The position numbers and the translations under genes were made by a program. A stretch of DNA of 64,000 nucleotides from Chryseobacterium pennipullorum (lineage in GTDB: Bacteria > Bacteroidota > Bacteroidia > Flavobacteriales > Weeksellaceae), in assembly GCF_003384725.1 (NCBI RefSeq), contig NZ_QNVV01000001.1, positions 434,001 to 498,000 of the forward strand. Direction: 5' to 3'. A model generated the notes under the pieces. That model was not told where the DNA came from. It was given only the letters and a program-made list of their open reading frames with translations, and searched no databases. Below are positions 26,829-34,762 of the stretch, one piece after another (position 1 is the first letter of the stretch; every line of letters starts with the position of its first letter).

Positions 26829-27506
26829 TCAGTTTCGGGTAAACGGAATATTGTTATAAAACCCAATCTGAATTTGCCCACGATTTCTGTTTTCCTGGAT
26901 CTGATTCATATAACCTGCTTCAATCCTCATATTTTTATTGATCACATATCCCAGCGCACCGTATACCCTATTTCTGTCGAAAACCGGACTATCGAAATGC
27001 AGGAATATCTCATTGTATACAGAGGCATATAGTGTTTTCGGCAGCATTTCCTTCTGGGTAATAGGTATATTCAGTCCCAACATATAACGGAATCTCATTC
27101 TGAAATCATCTTCCAAAAAACGTTCTTCCAGACGGTAGCGGTGTTGCAGGTTGAAACGACCGAACTTCTGTTTGGTAATATACTGCTGGAAGATTCTGTG
27201 TTCAATATTTTCTTTTTTCCCGCCGTTGACGTAAGGCTGGCTCAGAATAAAACCGTACCCTAGCAAAATATTGTTATTATTTTCCGTCAGGTCATATCCG
27301 ATACCGGTACGGATCAAAAGCTGTTCAAGATCTCCAACCGCATCAAAGTTCCGGTATTGAACTTCATTGTGCCAGTTTAATTTTTTGCTTATTTTATTAT
27401 TGCCAAAATACATATACCACGCTCCCAGGTCATTTTTCTGGGCATAGGTGAATACTGATCCAAAACCTAATACCGTGAGTGCCAACTTCGTAAAAACCTT
27501 TCTCAT
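26829..27506 (-). CDS. DUF2490 outer-membrane protein
   Basis: 225 residues from the ATG at 27506; a TTG nine bases upstream is in frame but unlikely. Signal peptide ending FTYAQ, then DLGAWYMYFGNNKISKKLNW, LIRTGIGYDLTENNNNILLG, FNLQHRYRLEERF and a closing aromatic-rich IQIGFYNNIPF. Alternating strands ending in an aromatic fit a small outer-membrane beta barrel, the DUF2490 pattern. Role unknown. It is 71 bases upstream of the bestrophin gene and likely cooperates only by position. Confidence 0.85.
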   Translation of the reverse strand: MRKVFTKLALTVLGFGSVFTYAQKNDLGAWYMYFGNNKISKKLNWHNEVQYRNFDAVGDLEQLLIRTGIGYDLTENNNNILLGYGFILSQPYVNGGKKENIEHRIFQQYITKQKFGRFNLQHRYRLEERFLEDDFRMRFRYMLGLNIPITQKEMLPKTLYASVYNEIFLHFDSPVFDRNRVYGALGYVINKNMRIEAGYMNQIQENRNRGQIQIGFYNNIPFTRN

Positions 27507-27575
27507 GTTTATCAATTACTATTATCTATCGTTTTAACAAAATTAATATTTTAAATCAATAATAACAAAAATATT

Positions 27576-27974
27576 TTACGCTCTACCGGGGACCTGTTCT
27601 TCCAGGATATTATTCTCAGCCTGATCAAAATAGGTACATACCATTGCGTTGAGATCCATCTTCCAGCCTGCCACTCCATTGTCAGCACAATCTTTGCAGA
27701 ATGTCATATAATTTGTACCGCCCAGCTGATGCAGCTTCAACTGCATTTTAAAACGTTCAGCGTTTACCTCATCAGAAACATTGAGCGGGCCGTACTTACT
27801 TCCGCTGCTGACGGATTTATTTTCGTGGTCAAAATACTCGGTATTGCCATCGGAAACGTATACTTTATAGTGGGAAACTCCAAGACCTTTTACAGCCTGG
27901 ATGTATTCAGGAAAATCTGCGCCGCTTTTTACTTTTTTATGCTCGGCTGCAATGGTATCAATAGTGAATTTCAT
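27576..27974 (-). CDS. DUF1398 (YbcV-like) protein
   Basis: 132 residues. TIAAEHKKVKSGADFPEYIQ, LGVSHYKVYVSDGNTEYFD and the C-terminal KMQLKLHQLGGTNYMTFCKD with CADNGVAGW are the usual landmarks of this family (E. coli YbcV relatives). Cytoplasmic, function unknown. A single gene; the DUF2490 gene follows 69 bases downstream. Confidence 0.85.
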   Translation of the reverse strand: MKFTIDTIAAEHKKVKSGADFPEYIQAVKGLGVSHYKVYVSDGNTEYFDHENKSVSSGSKYGPLNVSDEVNAERFKMQLKLHQLGGTNYMTFCKDCADNGVAGWKMDLNAMVCTYFDQAENNILEEQVPGRA

Positions 27975-28054
27975 CTGTATGTTTTTAATTAATTATTAAT
28001 TATTATCGTAATCAGGTTCAAATTTATAAAAATTCGAAAAGGAATCAATAAAAA

Positions 28055-28075
28055 ACCGACAGAGTGACTGCCGGT
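28055..28075 (-). terminator. Terminator of the 28113-28562 VOC gene
   Basis: On the minus strand: accg-g-cag-tcact-ctg-t-cggt followed by TTTTTT. Confidence 0.75.
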
Positions 28076-28112
28076 AATTTCTAACTATATTCTGATACTA
28101 AAATAGTATAGG

Positions 28113-28562
28113 TTAAGGATGCTGCTGCATCTTAGCCGGATCGTCATAATTGACCATCCAGTTGATCCCGAATTTATCGGTAAACATCCCGAAATATGCT
28201 CCCCAGAAGGTATCAGCCATCGGCATGGTTACCTGTCCGCCTGCTGAAAGACCGTTGAACAGTTTGTCTGCTTCTTCTTTAGACTCTGCATTGATAGAAA
28301 CGGCAAAATTATTTCCTGCCTTAAAGCTGGAAGCCCATTCTCCACCGGTGTCACTTCCCATCAATACGGTTTCTTTTGAAATCGGAAGGGTAACGTGCAT
28401 AATTTTGTTTTTGTCTTTTTCAGAAGTTTCCTGGCCCTCCATCGGAGGCATTTCACCGAAAGTCCCGATATAAGGATACTCGCCGCCGAAAACTGACTTA
28501 TAGAAATCAAATGCTTCCCTGCAGTTTCCATTAAATGTTAAATAAACGTTTACTGATGCCAT
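28113..28562 (-). CDS. VOC family protein, PhnB/demethylubiquinone type
   Basis: 149 residues: VYLTFNGNCREAFDFYKSVF, then MHVTLPISKETVLMGSDTGG, NFAVSINAESKEEADKLFNG, LSAGGQVTMPMADTFWGAYF and FGINWMVNYDDP. This is the PhnB-like vicinal oxygen chelate fold, single domain, usually dimeric. Substrate unknown; the family's annotation as a methyltransferase is historical. Last of a minus-strand series of small stress- or antibiotic-type proteins, with its own terminator. Confidence 0.88.
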   Translation of the reverse strand: MASVNVYLTFNGNCREAFDFYKSVFGGEYPYIGTFGEMPPMEGQETSEKDKNKIMHVTLPISKETVLMGSDTGGEWASSFKAGNNFAVSINAESKEEADKLFNGLSAGGQVTMPMADTFWGAYFGMFTDKFGINWMVNYDDPAKMQQHP

Positions 28563-28617
28563 GATCGTTTTTTTATGAGTTAAGTTTTAATATGTTTTTA
28601 AGTATGGTATCCGGGAA

Positions 28618-28989
28618 TTATCTGTGCTGATCTATTAAAATCATATTTCCGTCAGGATCTTTCAGATAGATATGCTCCGGGCCTGAGGTACTTTCGTCTG
28701 CTTCTCTTCCAATCTCCACCCCACTTTCTTTCAGGCGTTTCTGAATGTCACGGACATCTTCAAAATCTTCAAGGTTCTGAGCATTCTCGTCCCATCCAGG
28801 ATTGAAGGTAAGCATGTTCCCATCAAACATGGCCTGAAACAATCCTATAAGCGTAGAACCGTTTTTCATAATGAGGTAATTCTGTTCTGTAGCACCTGCC
28901 ATTGTTGTAAAGCCCAGTTTTTCGTAAAAATCTTTTGACTTCTGAAGGTCTTTTACACTTAAGCTGATTGAAAATGCACCTAGTTTCAT
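28618..28989 (-). CDS. VOC family (glyoxalase-like) protein
   Basis: 123 residues: FSISLSVKDLQKSKDFYEKL, GFTTMAGATEQNYLIMKNGS, then RLKESGVEIGREADES and a closing EHIYLKDPDGNMILIDQH. Two beta-alpha-beta-beta-beta modules; the metal-ligand positions (His/Glu) are not clearly readable. Not the close paralogue of its downstream VOC neighbour, which has a different (PhnB) spacing. Substrate unknown. Confidence 0.88.
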   Translation of the reverse strand: MKLGAFSISLSVKDLQKSKDFYEKLGFTTMAGATEQNYLIMKNGSTLIGLFQAMFDGNMLTFNPGWDENAQNLEDFEDVRDIQKRLKESGVEIGREADESTSGPEHIYLKDPDGNMILIDQHR

Positions 28990-29074
28990 ATGTGATTGTT
29001 GAGATTATATAAAGAATGGGCTTGATGGCCTATCCTAAAAGTTAGTTTTTTTTCAAAATAGATGATGGCTTGTC

Positions 29075-29545
29075 TTACTGATTTTTCAGACGTGTTTTAA
29101 ATTCAAGACTTCCGTCGTAGCTTTTCCAGTCGCCGATCAGTTCGATATATTGTCCTTCGATCTTTTCTGTTTTCCGATTCCACTTAAAGGTGTAAATAAA
29201 TTTCCCTTTAAAAAGCCCCGAATGTTTTCCTTTATTCTCTTCTGCCAGCTCATATTCTCCATACACGGTTCCTTTCTTCTTGGTATCCCTGTATTTGGCA
29301 ATATTGATAGTTCCTTCAAACTTTGCATAATTATTGTCTACAAGAGAATATCCGGACACAAAGTATTCCTGATCATTCTTTTTATTCTGTTCAGAAATAT
29401 TGATCTTAAGCTTCAGTTCCTGTCCTTTGCTTCCGATGGTACCGGTATACGGTTTACTGTTGTTCAGCCAGGTATTTGAAATATCAGGCATCTGTCCTGA
29501 TACGAAATGGACAGCCAGGATGAGGAGACATAAAAGTTTTTTCAT
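29075..29545 (-). CDS. Secreted hypothetical protein, 156 aa
   Basis: A signal peptide ends HFVSGQ. The mature domain is beta-rich and Lys/Gly-rich: NSKPYTGTIGSKGQELKLKI, VSGYSLVDNNYAKFEGTINI, GLFKGKFIYTFKWNRKTEKI. It may be a small lipocalin-like or MORN-like barrel, but I cannot assign a family. Periplasmic or outer-surface. It begins 10 bases after the DUF1569 stop, so the two are probably co-transcribed. Confidence 0.7.
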   Translation of the reverse strand: MKKLLCLLILAVHFVSGQMPDISNTWLNNSKPYTGTIGSKGQELKLKINISEQNKKNDQEYFVSGYSLVDNNYAKFEGTINIAKYRDTKKKGTVYGEYELAEENKGKHSGLFKGKFIYTFKWNRKTEKIEGQYIELIGDWKSYDGSLEFKTRLKNQ

Positions 29546-29555
29546 GGGGTTAGTT

Positions 29556-30011
29556 TTAAACGCCGAATTGTGCTAAATGATGGTTCAGGTGCTTGGCAAA
29601 CATATTGTTCCATTGCTGGGCATTCAGTTTTCCGAAAGAGAAAGATTCCTTGCCGTCAAATGCATCAGCTCCCAATTGCTGTGTTTTCTGAATAAAGCCA
29701 ATCAGCCTGATTTTCTCTTCGTCAAAGTTTTTTCTGCCGGTCACCAGAAACTGCGGTGCAGTAGGAGAATCCCGTGGATATGCTTTTTCACCCACTACTT
29801 TTGGTTTTACGAAAGTTTTCAGAATAAACTTGGCAATGGAGCCCGGTTTTTTATGTTTTTCCGGCTCATAGACCATCTCATAGGTTACACAACAGTGTGC
29901 GAGCATCTGGTCTACGGTCATTTTCCCCCATAATCCATGGGTATCTTCTACGAGCTTATTTATTCTATCAATATATTTTTGAGCCTCTTTTGCGTCAAAT
30001 ACATTTTCCAT
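29556..30011 (-). CDS. DUF1569 (DinB-like) protein
   Basis: 151 residues. VDQMLAHCCVTYEMVYEP and the closing LNAQQWNNMFAKHLNHHLAQFG give the His pattern of DinB/YfiT-type four-helix proteins, and the central PKVVGEKAYPRDSPTAPQFL matches DUF1569. Members may use a metal for thiol or small-molecule transfer; the role here is unknown. Cytoplasmic. Confidence 0.88.
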   Translation of the reverse strand: MENVFDAKEAQKYIDRINKLVEDTHGLWGKMTVDQMLAHCCVTYEMVYEPEKHKKPGSIAKFILKTFVKPKVVGEKAYPRDSPTAPQFLVTGRKNFDEEKIRLIGFIQKTQQLGADAFDGKESFSFGKLNAQQWNNMFAKHLNHHLAQFGV

Positions 30012-30291
30012 ATTTTTTCTAATTTACCAGAGACAAATATATCAGTTTTTTCTTTTCATTGTACAGGTAAAATAAAAATTACGGGAACGATGATTTCCAG
30101 CTGCCTGCTAGTGGTTTATAAGTGTACTTAACATCGAGAAAATGTTTTTAAAGCCCAAAATCCTTAAGCATGCTGCTGCCCGATTACAGCTTGACTTTCA
30201 CTTTTTAACTCTTCTACAGTAATTGGCAGGGATACCCATTAACGGACAGCATCAATCTACCCATAAAAATGCAAACAAATGCAGGCTGCAA

Positions 30292-31500
30292 TCAGCTGAT
30301 ATCTTCCTGAGAAGCCTCAGCAGCTGGTAAAGTCTCTGCTCCTGCTTTTTTAAAAATAAACCATAGCTTAATCTTCAGGGCAATCCACCCAACAACAGCA
30401 TATACCACCAACAGGATCGTCAAGTGTTCCAGGTAAGGGATGGTGAGCTCTACAGATCCTTTCTGAATCAGGAGAATTTTGAAGGCCTGCAGAAAAGGGG
30501 TCAATGGAATGATATTGGCGATAAACTGTACAAAGCCCGGCATGGCGCTCAGAGGCCAGGTGAAACCACTGATAATAAAGGCCGGAGAAGCGATCACCAT
30601 CAGGATCTGTGTTGCCTTCAGAGCATCTGGAATAAGGATACTGATGAATACGCCCAAAAACGAAACCGATCCTACAAAAACAGCGGTAAGCAGAATAAAG
30701 TTGAGTATCCCTTCCGGCATAGGAACCCGGAAGATCATATGCATAAAGTAGTAGATACCCACAATAAGAATGGAGAATACCCAGATCGGAATTACTTTAA
30801 TCAGCATGGTGGGGAATGCCCACCTTTTCATTTTCAGGTATTCTTTCACAAAGGAACCCCGTTCAAACTCAGCGGCAAAACTTACGGCCATTGCCAGGAG
30901 GATCACCTGCTGCAATACGACGGCCAGCATGGCCGGCCACATAAAAATAAGATAATTCCCTGTGGTATTGAACAGGGTGATATAATTGGCTTTGAAAGGT
31001 TCGTATTGGGTGGCAGCTTTTGCCGCCGGCATGCCTGCTTTCTGCAGAGCTTTTATTGAAGCTCCGGCAGAGAACGTTCCTATGGTAAGCTGAAGAGCTT
31101 TGGAAGCAAAGTTGGCAGTAAGTACATTTCCTGTATTGATGTAAACGTTCAGTTCAGGATATTTCTTCTGGAGCATATCGCCTTCAAATCTTGAAGGAAT
31201 GATAACGACAGCTGCCGCCTCATGCCTGATAACTTCATCTTTGATGCTTAAGGGCTCCTGCAGGTATTTGATGACTTTTATGCTTTTGTTATCTTCCAGC
31301 ATTTCCGTCAGCTGACTGGACAAGGGAGTATTGTCCCTGTCGATAACCAGTACGGGGGTATTTTCCACTTTTCCGCTTTTGTAGACAAATCCCAGTAAGG
31401 TCGCATAAAAAACCGGTGCCAGAAAAAACACGGTTCTCAGGGTAGAATTGCCTATAAAAAGTCTAAACTCACGTTTTAAAAGACGGAAAAATTCTTTCAT
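30292..31500 (-). CDS. ABC-2 type transport permease
   Basis: 402 residues, one N-terminal helix (about 20-38), a periplasmic domain (about 45-165), then five helices (about 175-385) including the family stretch VFVGSVSFLGVFISILIPD and ASPAFIISGFTWPLSAMPGF. This is the YhhJ/YbhR-like ABC-2 permease that works with an HlyD adaptor and TolC channel. It is third in the order tolC-like, hlyD-like, permease. No ATPase gene is next to it, so the energy source must be encoded elsewhere or the protein acts differently. Confidence 0.9.
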   Translation of the reverse strand: MKEFFRLLKREFRLFIGNSTLRTVFFLAPVFYATLLGFVYKSGKVENTPVLVIDRDNTPLSSQLTEMLEDNKSIKVIKYLQEPLSIKDEVIRHEAAAVVIIPSRFEGDMLQKKYPELNVYINTGNVLTANFASKALQLTIGTFSAGASIKALQKAGMPAAKAATQYEPFKANYITLFNTTGNYLIFMWPAMLAVVLQQVILLAMAVSFAAEFERGSFVKEYLKMKRWAFPTMLIKVIPIWVFSILIVGIYYFMHMIFRVPMPEGILNFILLTAVFVGSVSFLGVFISILIPDALKATQILMVIASPAFIISGFTWPLSAMPGFVQFIANIIPLTPFLQAFKILLIQKGSVELTIPYLEHLTILLVVYAVVGWIALKIKLWFIFKKAGAETLPAAEASQEDIS

Positions 31501-31561
31501 CTGTTGATTTTTATATTTTAGGGAGCTATGGCACCTTGGGTTCAGCCAGCTTTACGATATA

Positions 31562-32521
31562 TTATTTCAGGATCACATTGGCATTCACCAGAATACTTTT
31601 GGCCTTATCCATCTCTTTAGGTTTTACCTTGATCTCATAGATGGCATCCTGGAGCTGATAATCGGGGTAAGCGGTGGTAATATCAGCATATCTTGTCAAC
31701 TGCTTGATGTATACGATGGTTCCCGTCAGGTTTTCTTTGTTATAGACCACCTGCATGGTAACATCCTGCCCTTTTTTATATTTTGAAATAGAGCTTTCAG
31801 GAACGGTAAATCTGAAATAGGTACTTTCCGGAATATAGCCGTTGAACAAAGCGAAACCGGCGGTTGCCAGTTCTCCGGTATTCAGGCTAATGGTTTCTAT
31901 TTCCATATCGTTGGTAGCGATGATATATCTTTCAGAGTAAGCAACATTGGCTTCCTGTAGAGCCCCTTTGGCCTGAGAGGCCTGCCCTGCCGCCATTTCC
32001 ACTTTTTCGAAACGGGTTCCCCTCTTCACATCATCCAGCTCAGCCACTACAGCATCATATTGTGCTTTGGCCCCCTGAAGTTTGGCATACACCTCATCAT
32101 GCGCCTGTGGAGACATCAGGCTGTCACGGAACATATTATTGGCTCTTCTGTATGATTTCTGTGCAAAATCATACTGTTCCTTCAGTCCTTTATACTTAGC
32201 CTGCAGCTGCCTCATCTGGTCTGCGGTTGCTCCGTTTTTGGCCATCTGCTCCTGAGCCGTTGCTGCATTTACAGCGCCCTGGGCCTGTGCTATTTTTGCA
32301 GAAACTTCCGGCACATCAAGCTGAGCCAGGGTATCGCCTTTTTTTACCGTCTGGCCCTCAGAAACATATATTTTTAAGATCCTTCCGGTTACCTTGGGTG
32401 CAAAAGAAATAACATCCTTTTTGGTTTTCCCTTCCGGGTCTTTCACCTTTTCATTTTTTTTCTCACAGCTTGCCAGCAAAAAGAAAGCAGCCAGAAGTAC
32501 AGATATATTTTTATGCATCAT
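31562..32521 (-). CDS. HlyD-family periplasmic adaptor (lipoprotein)
   Basis: 319 residues. Lipoprotein signal LLASC (Cys19); lipoyl/hairpin region VTGRILKIYVSEGQTVKKGD (about 46-65) and LAQLDVPEVSAKIAQAQGAV; a long coiled-coil hairpin (about 75-185); and a beta-barrel part with FRFTVPESSISKYKKGQDVT. It links the inner-membrane permease with the TolC channel. It starts 8 bases after the stop of the TolC-like gene, so the two are tightly co-transcribed. Confidence 0.93.
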   Translation of the reverse strand: MMHKNISVLLAAFFLLASCEKKNEKVKDPEGKTKKDVISFAPKVTGRILKIYVSEGQTVKKGDTLAQLDVPEVSAKIAQAQGAVNAATAQEQMAKNGATADQMRQLQAKYKGLKEQYDFAQKSYRRANNMFRDSLMSPQAHDEVYAKLQGAKAQYDAVVAELDDVKRGTRFEKVEMAAGQASQAKGALQEANVAYSERYIIATNDMEIETISLNTGELATAGFALFNGYIPESTYFRFTVPESSISKYKKGQDVTMQVVYNKENLTGTIVYIKQLTRYADITTAYPDYQLQDAIYEIKVKPKEMDKAKSILVNANVILK

Positions 32522-32529
32522 TTTAATTT

Positions 32530-33948
32530 TTAAGGGATTAAATAAAATTTGGTAATATCCAGTTCCTGGGTAGACCTCATCAGTTCTATTCCCGCTCTTC
32601 TCTGGTTGAATACAGCATTCTGATATTCCAGCTCCGCTGTTTCAAGATCATTTTCAGCATCAATGAGCTGTGAAGATTTACTCATTCCGTATCTGAATTC
32701 TTTTTCAGCCTGTACCAGCGCTGTTTTTGCCAGTTCTTTTTGCTTAGCTTTCAGGGTGATCTGGGCCGAGGCAATGTCATAATTCGTCTGGTTATTAGCC
32801 AGATTCAGGGTTAGTTTCTTCAGCGCATCTTCCTTCTGGTTCTGGAGAACTTCTTTTCCTACCTTAGCCGCCTCCTCAGCATGTTTTCCTTCCTTGCCGT
32901 CAAAAATCTCCCATTTAAATCCTACCCCGGCAGTGATCAATGGAAAGACATTGATATTATTGGGCCTCCAATCCAGTTTCTTTCCTTCATATCCCAGTAA
33001 CGGAACAGCAGGAACTACATTTTCAGAAGAACGGATACGGTTTCCGTACAAGCCGATATAGTATGCCGAAGCCATCAGTTGTACCTTGGGAATCATCCAT
33101 GTTCTTTCGGCTTTTATTTTATAATCTGCTGCGGAGATTCCATGTTCAAGAGCACGGATCTCTGCACGCTGTTCTATTCCTTTCTCTGCTTCCAGCAATT
33201 CTACCGGTGACAATACAGGATCTATCATTCTCAGTCGTTCCCGACTGATCCCCGTTAAAATATACAATTGGGTAAGAAGCAGCTCTTTTTTACCTTCATA
33301 TTCTACCACTTTGGCATGTAATGTAGCCTGGGCAAGCTCAATCTTCTTATGGTCGTATGGGGTAATCAGTCCATATCCCAGTGCTTTATCAGCAGTTTTT
33401 TTGTTGATGTCAAGTCTCTTTGTGCTTTCATCAAGGACTTTTTTCGACTGATGAATCAGCGCGAGCTGGTCATAGGCCCTGGAGATGGTGGCAATGACTT
33501 CATCCTTTGTTTTTTCCAGCAGGATGTCTTCGGATCTCTTTTTTTCTTCAACAGCTTTTTTGAGATATTTAACCTTTCCCCCTGAATACAGGAGCATTTT
33601 AGCATCTGCTTTGGCTATTCCGGAAAATCCGGATACATTGAAGTTATTGTTAAAAGTACCCTCCGGGATATTGATGAAGGGTGCCAGATTTATTTCCGGA
33701 GACGTCAGTCTTGCTGTTCCGTTGAGGTAACCAGCCTTACCACTCACTTCCAGTGTAGGAAGAAAGATATCTTTTAGCTTATGCTCGTCGAGGTCGGTAA
33801 GTTTGTTTTGGGTAACCTGCATTTTGAGATTCGAATCCCGAACCATTGCGCTATCCAGAAGTTCTTTAAAATCCGGCGCAGACTGTGCCCAGCCAAAAGC
33901 GGGAAAAGCAAAAAAACCAAACGTAAAAATCAATAAATTGTTTTTCAT
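32530..33948 (-). CDS. TolC-family outer-membrane channel
   Basis: 472 residues with a signal peptide ending GWAQ. The two TolC repeat units appear as VEEKKRSEDILLEKTKDEVI, AYDQLALIHQSKKVLDESTK and, in the second half, LNLANNQTNYDIASAQITLK, AEKEFRYGMSKSSQLIDAEN and LEYQNAVFNQRRAGIELMRS. The trimer forms the outer-membrane exit duct. First gene of the three-gene export operon; a possible -7 element (minus strand TATATTTG, 33971-33964) lies close to the ATG. Confidence 0.93.
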   Translation of the reverse strand: MKNNLLIFTFGFFAFPAFGWAQSAPDFKELLDSAMVRDSNLKMQVTQNKLTDLDEHKLKDIFLPTLEVSGKAGYLNGTARLTSPEINLAPFINIPEGTFNNNFNVSGFSGIAKADAKMLLYSGGKVKYLKKAVEEKKRSEDILLEKTKDEVIATISRAYDQLALIHQSKKVLDESTKRLDINKKTADKALGYGLITPYDHKKIELAQATLHAKVVEYEGKKELLLTQLYILTGISRERLRMIDPVLSPVELLEAEKGIEQRAEIRALEHGISAADYKIKAERTWMIPKVQLMASAYYIGLYGNRIRSSENVVPAVPLLGYEGKKLDWRPNNINVFPLITAGVGFKWEIFDGKEGKHAEEAAKVGKEVLQNQKEDALKKLTLNLANNQTNYDIASAQITLKAKQKELAKTALVQAEKEFRYGMSKSSQLIDAENDLETAELEYQNAVFNQRRAGIELMRSTQELDITKFYLIP

Positions 33949-34176
33949 GGTTTATGTTTATAACAAATATAATGCAAAAAATGTTAAAATCGTTAAAGAT
34001 AATTCTACGAGTAAGTGAATTTAATCTTAGTTTAAGGTATGTTTAAGTATAACCTCCTATTGATCATGGTTAAGGCCGAATTGTTTAAGTTCGATTTAAA
34101 CTTTGTTTTATGGTGATTTTTTTTATTCTGTAGTATTGCAATTTAACATTTAAGTTCTTTTGTCGATATACAATAA

Positions 34177-34207
34177 GAAACTCCCCACATCACTGTGAGG
34201 AGTTCTT
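34177..34207 (-). terminator. Terminator of the ecotin gene
   Basis: On the minus strand: aactcctcacag-tga-tgtggggagtt followed by TCTTATTG. The T run is short, so termination may be partial. Confidence 0.6.
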
Positions 34208-34232
34208 TGGTATCATAAAATGTACGATTTAT

Positions 34233-34721
34233 TTACTTCTGAACTGCTGTTTTCATCGCAGCATCAGGGCGTAAAACCCTATAACGAACTTCCATATCTT
34301 TTGGAACATAAAATACCAATGGTAATTTGCTGTTGTATCTCATGATCTCCGGCTTAAGGGTTACAAATTTCTTTGTCAGTTTTTGTCCGGGACAGGCCAT
34401 CAGCGTTCCTCCGGTCTCTCCTTTAGATTGCACTTCATAGTAGTTGTAGCCCCAGCCCTGAAGGTCCTGATTTTTCATCTCTCCCATCAGGAAATATTTG
34501 TTGCAGTCCAGCATTTTTTCAATGCCTACAAAAACTTCTACTTTTAAGTCGTTTTCATTTTTTGCCACGGGAAGCTGAATATAGACCTGCTTGGATCCTT
34601 CTTTTGCTTTCGGGAACATATCAATCTCCAGTTTTTCAAACTTTTCTACTTTCTTTTGTGCGAAAGCATTTACCCCAGCCATTAATATCAATCCTGTCAT
34701 TAAAGTTTTTGAAAATTTCAT
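34233..34721 (-). CDS. eco: Ecotin, periplasmic serine-protease inhibitor
   Basis: 162 residues with signal peptide ending AFAQ. The match to E. coli ecotin is clear: the reactive-site loop GGTLMACPG with P1 Met108, the disulfide pair Cys73 and Cys110, and KKFVTLKPEIMRYNSKLPLV followed by VRYRVLRPD. It inhibits trypsin/chymotrypsin-type proteases, including host elastase and complement proteases in other bacteria, acting as a dimer in the periplasm. It lies 41 bases after the alpha-2-macroglobulin stop on the same strand. Confidence 0.95.
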   Translation of the reverse strand: MKFSKTLMTGLILMAGVNAFAQKKVEKFEKLEIDMFPKAKEGSKQVYIQLPVAKNENDLKVEVFVGIEKMLDCNKYFLMGEMKNQDLQGWGYNYYEVQSKGETGGTLMACPGQKLTKKFVTLKPEIMRYNSKLPLVFYVPKDMEVRYRVLRPDAAMKTAVQK

Positions 34722-34762
34722 TTTATTTGGTTTTAAATTTCACGTATTCCTTTAGCCAAAAA

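Noticed and set aside
30424..31059. 211-codon plus ORF
   Set aside because: Antisense shadow of the ABC-2 permease; composition is not protein-like.
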